7,995 bases of DNA from Candidatus Thorarchaeota archaeon (GTDB taxonomy: Archaea; Asgardarchaeota; Thorarchaeia; Thorarchaeales; Thorarchaeaceae): assembly GCA_016840245.1 (NCBI GenBank), contig JAEOST010000022.1:1-7995 (forward strand), read 5' to 3'. Below the pieces are notes generated by a model. It was not told where the DNA came from. It saw only the letters and a program-made list of their open reading frames with translations, and did not search any database. The position numbers and the translations under genes were made by a program. This document shows, piece by piece, positions 5,940 to 7,995 of the stretch. The first letter of the stretch is position 1. Each line of letters begins with the position of its first letter.

Positions 5940-6854
5940 ATGTCTACGAACTTTAACACAATTCTTGACGATCTCAAGGCGAGCTACAGACTCGCCTCGA
6001 ACAACATTCTGACCTACCTATTAGCTCACATTGGGATGGCAATATTGCTAGTTCTAATGTTGGTAGTTGTAGCAGTCCCACTCGCCATAGTGGTTTTCTT
6101 CTCTTTGGGTCCCAATCCAGCCTACTGGGCTGCAGTTGGGAGCTGGTGGACTGGTGTAGCGGCTACTAATCCTTGGGGTATAGGTGGTCTTGCCTTGCTC
6201 TTCCTAGTTCCATTCGTCGCCGCTCTATTCACGGTGATTGGTTCGATCTATGGTGTGAGCAAGCAGCTGGTAGCAACTGGTCAGACCAAGGCTGAGTATG
6301 CATTCACATACTTCAGGCACAAGTTCTCCACCTTCTTCGGTGCTGGAATCCTCCTTACAGTGATTATACTCCTCCCCATGATAGTCATGTGGGGCTCTGC
6401 CAGTATTCTATCTGGTTACATGATCTCCAATGAACTTTCTCTACTCCTTTCAGCCGTAACCTTCGTTTGGGTCTTCCTCACAGTAGGGCTTTGTGCCAAT
6501 GTCTTCCCAGCCATCACCTACGGAGCTGGTGTTATGGACGCATTCAAGGAATCCTTTGATTTGGCAATCGGACGCTTCGATAGAGTATTCGGTCTACTCA
6601 GTGGAGTGATCATTCTCTTCGCACTTATGTTCGGTCCAGTCATTGTCCTAGGTCTTCTGACACCAGCTCTGACAACCATGGGGGCCTTCTTCAATCCTAT
6701 CACTGGATTGGTTCTTGCATGGACAGTCATAGCAGCTATCCTCTGGTTCTTGGTGTTCCTCCCCATGACCATCATTGCATTCGTCCGCGTCTACGCTGAT
6801 ATGACAGGTAAGGAAATCGCAGCGCCAGTGCAGATTGCGATACCAATTCTTTAA
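5940..6854 (+). CDS. Six-helix membrane protein, first of a tandem paralogous pair
   Basis: This 304-residue integral membrane protein has hydrophobic segments at about 28-55, 80-104, 131-152, 163-187, 214-240 and 255-281. Its layout resembles the broad set of archaeal and bacterial six-helix proteins related to the membrane domain of glycerophosphodiesterases (YciC-like); that link is tentative and no catalytic residues are visible. An amphipathic N-terminus (LDDLKASYRLASNNILTYLL) precedes helix 1, and two cytoplasmic loops carry motifs shared with the next gene: TYFRHKF (123-129) and FPAITYG...FKESFDLAIGRFDRVF (189-217). The ATG at 5940 has no SD and lies shortly after the expected initiation point, so translation is probably leaderless. 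With the next gene and the ArsR-like regulator it forms a likely operon under the TTTAAATA promoter. Role unknown; envelope stress or membrane remodelling would be guesses. Confidence 0.88.
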   Translation: MSTNFNTILDDLKASYRLASNNILTYLLAHIGMAILLVLMLVVVAVPLAIVVFFSLGPNPAYWAAVGSWWTGVAATNPWGIGGLALLFLVPFVAALFTVIGSIYGVSKQLVATGQTKAEYAFTYFRHKFSTFFGAGILLTVIILLPMIVMWGSASILSGYMISNELSLLLSAVTFVWVFLTVGLCANVFPAITYGAGVMDAFKESFDLAIGRFDRVFGLLSGVIILFALMFGPVIVLGLLTPALTTMGAFFNPITGLVLAWTVIAAILWFLVFLPMTIIAFVRVYADMTGKEIAAPVQIAIPIL

Positions 6855-6858
6855 TTGG
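6843..6858 (+). other. Small hairpin over the stop codon at 6852-6854
   Basis: CCAATT (6843-6848) and AATTGG (6853-6858) form a perfect 6-bp stem with loop CTTT that includes the stop codon. It is A+T-rich, hence weak, and may be chance. Confidence 0.25.
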
Positions 6859-6870
6859 ATGGTCCCCCCC

Positions 6871-6911
6871 GTGAGAGTGCCTCTTCTACTTAGTAGGGGC
6901 GGCATTCTCAC
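6871..6911 (+). other. Long intergenic RNA hairpin between the paired membrane-protein genes
   Basis: GTGAGAGTGCC (6871-6881) pairs with GGCATTCTCAC (6901-6911) over 11 bp, one of them G-U. After a single U-C mismatch the stem continues with three pairs (6883-6885 with 6897-6899, two of them G-U) and CTAC/GTAG (6886-6889 with 6893-6896), closing on loop TTA. That gives 18 pairs in 41 nt. A run of seven C (6864-6870) precedes it and the SD of the next gene (6924-6928) follows 12 nt later; no T-run follows. It looks like an RNA element inside an operon (processing site, partial terminator or translation control) rather than a full terminator. Confidence 0.6.
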
Positions 6912-6923
6912 ATAACTATTTTC

Positions 6924-6928
6924 GGAGG
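6924..6928 (+). promoter_or_regulatory. Shine-Dalgarno GGAGG for the gene at 6939
   Basis: GGAGG lies 10 nt before the ATG at 6939. The first gene of the unit lacks an SD, which fits the second being read from an internal site of the same mRNA. No convincing TATA box is present in the 84-nt gap. Confidence 0.7.
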
Positions 6929-6938
6929 CAACGATAAG

Positions 6939-7859
6939 ATGGAGAAACGAAGCAACCTCAAGACACTTGTTGACGACATCACGGTCGGAATCAAGTACGC
7001 ATCCAAGAACATACTCACCTTTCTTTTAGGGATGATCGGTATACTGATTGTCACAGCGGTGTTCATTGCTCTATTCATGATTGTGTTTGTCTTGGGATTG
7101 ATGGTATTCGCAGGAGGTCCTGCAGGAATGGTTGGATTCTTCATGTCCTTAGAAAATCTATTCCTGGGTCCTGAAGCTGTAACAACCATAGGCTTCTTCG
7201 TCTTAGTCCTATTGCCATTCCTAAGTCCTCTCTTTGTTGCTATTGGTGTCCTTTTTGGGATGGGTCGAGAGATAGTGGAGAGTGAAGGTGCCAGGGCTGA
7301 AGGAGTCTTCACCTGGTATCGACGCAAGTTCGTCCCATTAGCCATAGGCGGGATAATTGTCTTCTTAGTGGTCATTGGCCCAATATTCTTGGGAGTCATG
7401 ATTCTGTTCTACATGGGTGGAGTAACAAGCAACATTACAAATGCATTTCTTGCAATAGTTGCGACACTCTGGGTGACGATATCCAGTGGATCGCTTACAA
7501 TGCTGTTTCCATCAATCATTGATGGTCAGTCTGCCTTCAAAGCACTGAAGACAACCTTGAGGATGAGTTATACATACTTTGACCGTATTTTCTCGGTCTG
7601 GCTTAGTTACATTGGTATCCTGACACTTCCATTTGTACCTGCAATCTTTCTGACTCCATTCGTGATAGAGGGCAGTGCATTCTTTGGAATAGGGTCGATA
7701 TTCATGATACTGTTTGGAATTTGGGCACTTGTTGATATTCTCATCATTGTTCCGTCCATATCAATATCTCTGAGCAGAGTATACCTCATTCTGAGTGCAA
7801 TTGAACCAACACATACAGAGGACGAACATCCAGGAATTAGTTTCGTCGGAGGAATTTGA
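6939..7859 (+). CDS. Six-helix membrane protein, second of the tandem paralogous pair
   Basis: This 306-residue protein is related to its neighbour along the whole length. Shared blocks: YASKNILTFLLGMIG (20-34) against LASNNILTYLLAHIG; WYRRKF (126-131) against YFRHKF; FPSIIDG...YFDRIF (190-218) against FPAITYG...RFDRVF; and RVY just after the last helix (280-282). Hydrophobic segments lie at about 26-57, 83-107, 132-157, 166-189, 218-240 and 250-276. It ends in a polar tail (THTEDEHPGISFVGGI) that differs from the other copy. As two homologous subunits encoded side by side, they may form a heteromer. The 3' end contains the SD of the next gene, whose TTG start lies one base after the TGA. No enzymatic motif is seen; the same tentative six-helix family applies. 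Confidence 0.88.
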   Translation: MEKRSNLKTLVDDITVGIKYASKNILTFLLGMIGILIVTAVFIALFMIVFVLGLMVFAGGPAGMVGFFMSLENLFLGPEAVTTIGFFVLVLLPFLSPLFVAIGVLFGMGREIVESEGARAEGVFTWYRRKFVPLAIGGIIVFLVVIGPIFLGVMILFYMGGVTSNITNAFLAIVATLWVTISSGSLTMLFPSIIDGQSAFKALKTTLRMSYTYFDRIFSVWLSYIGILTLPFVPAIFLTPFVIEGSAFFGIGSIFMILFGIWALVDILIIVPSISISLSRVYLILSAIEPTHTEDEHPGISFVGGI

Positions 7860-7860
7860 A

Positions 7861-7995
7861 TTGTCTACAAAATCTAAAGTAAAGCCAATGAAGGATCTGG
7901 AGATTATCTCCGATCCTAAGACAATCAAGGTCCTCTTCGAACCTACGAGGGCTGATATTGTCTTTAAGTTCTTGGTGAACGGGTCAATGACAGTC
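7861..7995 (+). CDS. ArsR-like winged-helix transcriptional regulator, N-terminal part (3' end outside window)
   Basis: Only 45 residues are visible. ISDPKTIKVLFEPTRADIVFKFLVNGSMTV (16-45) matches the start of ArsR/HTH_20-type winged-helix domains: the D-P-x-x-(I/L)-x-x-L-x-(D/E)-P-T-R-x-x-I helix pair followed by the Thr-Val that begins the recognition region. The chosen start is TTG 7861, with GGAGG at 7848-7852, 8 nt upstream. The in-frame ATG at 7888 has no SD and would remove only a lysine-rich leader (MSTKSKVKP). It begins one base after the upstream stop, so it belongs to the membrane-protein operon. By analogy with such units it may control the promoter at 5898 (inference). Effector unknown; the part that could carry metal ligands or a ligand-binding domain is missing. 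Confidence 0.8.
   Translation, partial: MSTKSKVKPMKDLEIISDPKTIKVLFEPTRADIVFKFLVNGSMTV

Noticed and set aside
6908..7399. 163-codon minus-strand frame opposite the second membrane-protein gene
   Set aside because: The translation is rich in Pro, Thr, Lys and Ile without domain features, as expected opposite a hydrophobic protein; the plus-strand gene has SD, homology to its neighbour and a full membrane layout.
1..7995. Insertion sequence, integrase or attachment-site signs
   Set aside because: No transposase or recombinase frame and no terminal inverted or target-site direct repeats were seen; the genes look native in composition.

Overview
The window reads as archaeal chromosomal DNA of moderate G+C, densely coded on both strands. 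The archaeal signs are TATA boxes of the TTTAAATA/TTTATATA type, GGTGAT and GGAGG Shine-Dalgarno sites mixed with a leaderless-looking start, GTG and TTG starts, and surface proteins with a Ser/Thr-rich stalk, one C-terminal membrane helix and a basic tail. The stalk/anchor style and the M14 peptidases with acidic Asp-rich inserts are compatible with an Asgard lineage such as Thorarchaeia. That placement is an impression; no rRNA or other marker gene is present.

Layout. Positions 2-808 hold the C-terminal half of a membrane-anchored M14-type zinc carboxypeptidase, cut by the window edge. A complete paralogue follows at 959-2725, with signal peptide, all zinc and most substrate residues, three EF-hand-like DxDxDG loops, a stalk and an anchor. 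Positions 2828-4821 form a two-gene operon: a five-helix membrane protein with a long charged cytoplasmic helical segment, then a divergent ParA/MinD-type (SIMIBI) ATPase. The two genes overlap by ATGA, and a strong SD places the ATPase start at 3754. On the minus strand, a short flavodoxin (5793-5332) ends at a hairpin plus U-tract and is followed by an unrecognised 131-residue acidic protein (5230-4835), which converges on the ATPase gene with only 13 nt between stop codons.

From 5794 to the right edge there is a second unit. A 146-nt divergent intergenic region carries four GAACGTT-like elements spaced exactly 18 bp apart, a perfect TTTAAATA box, and two overlapping palindromes across the box and presumed initiation zone. 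It drives two related six-helix membrane proteins (5940-6854 and 6939-7859), separated by an 84-nt spacer with a long hairpin. After them comes the start of an ArsR-like winged-helix regulator (7861 onward, cut by the window edge).

The two strongest candidates for something undescribed are the membrane-protein/MinD-like ATPase pair and the regulated unit of paired membrane proteins with a regulator, including its phased operator array. The link between that regulator and the operator array is inference.
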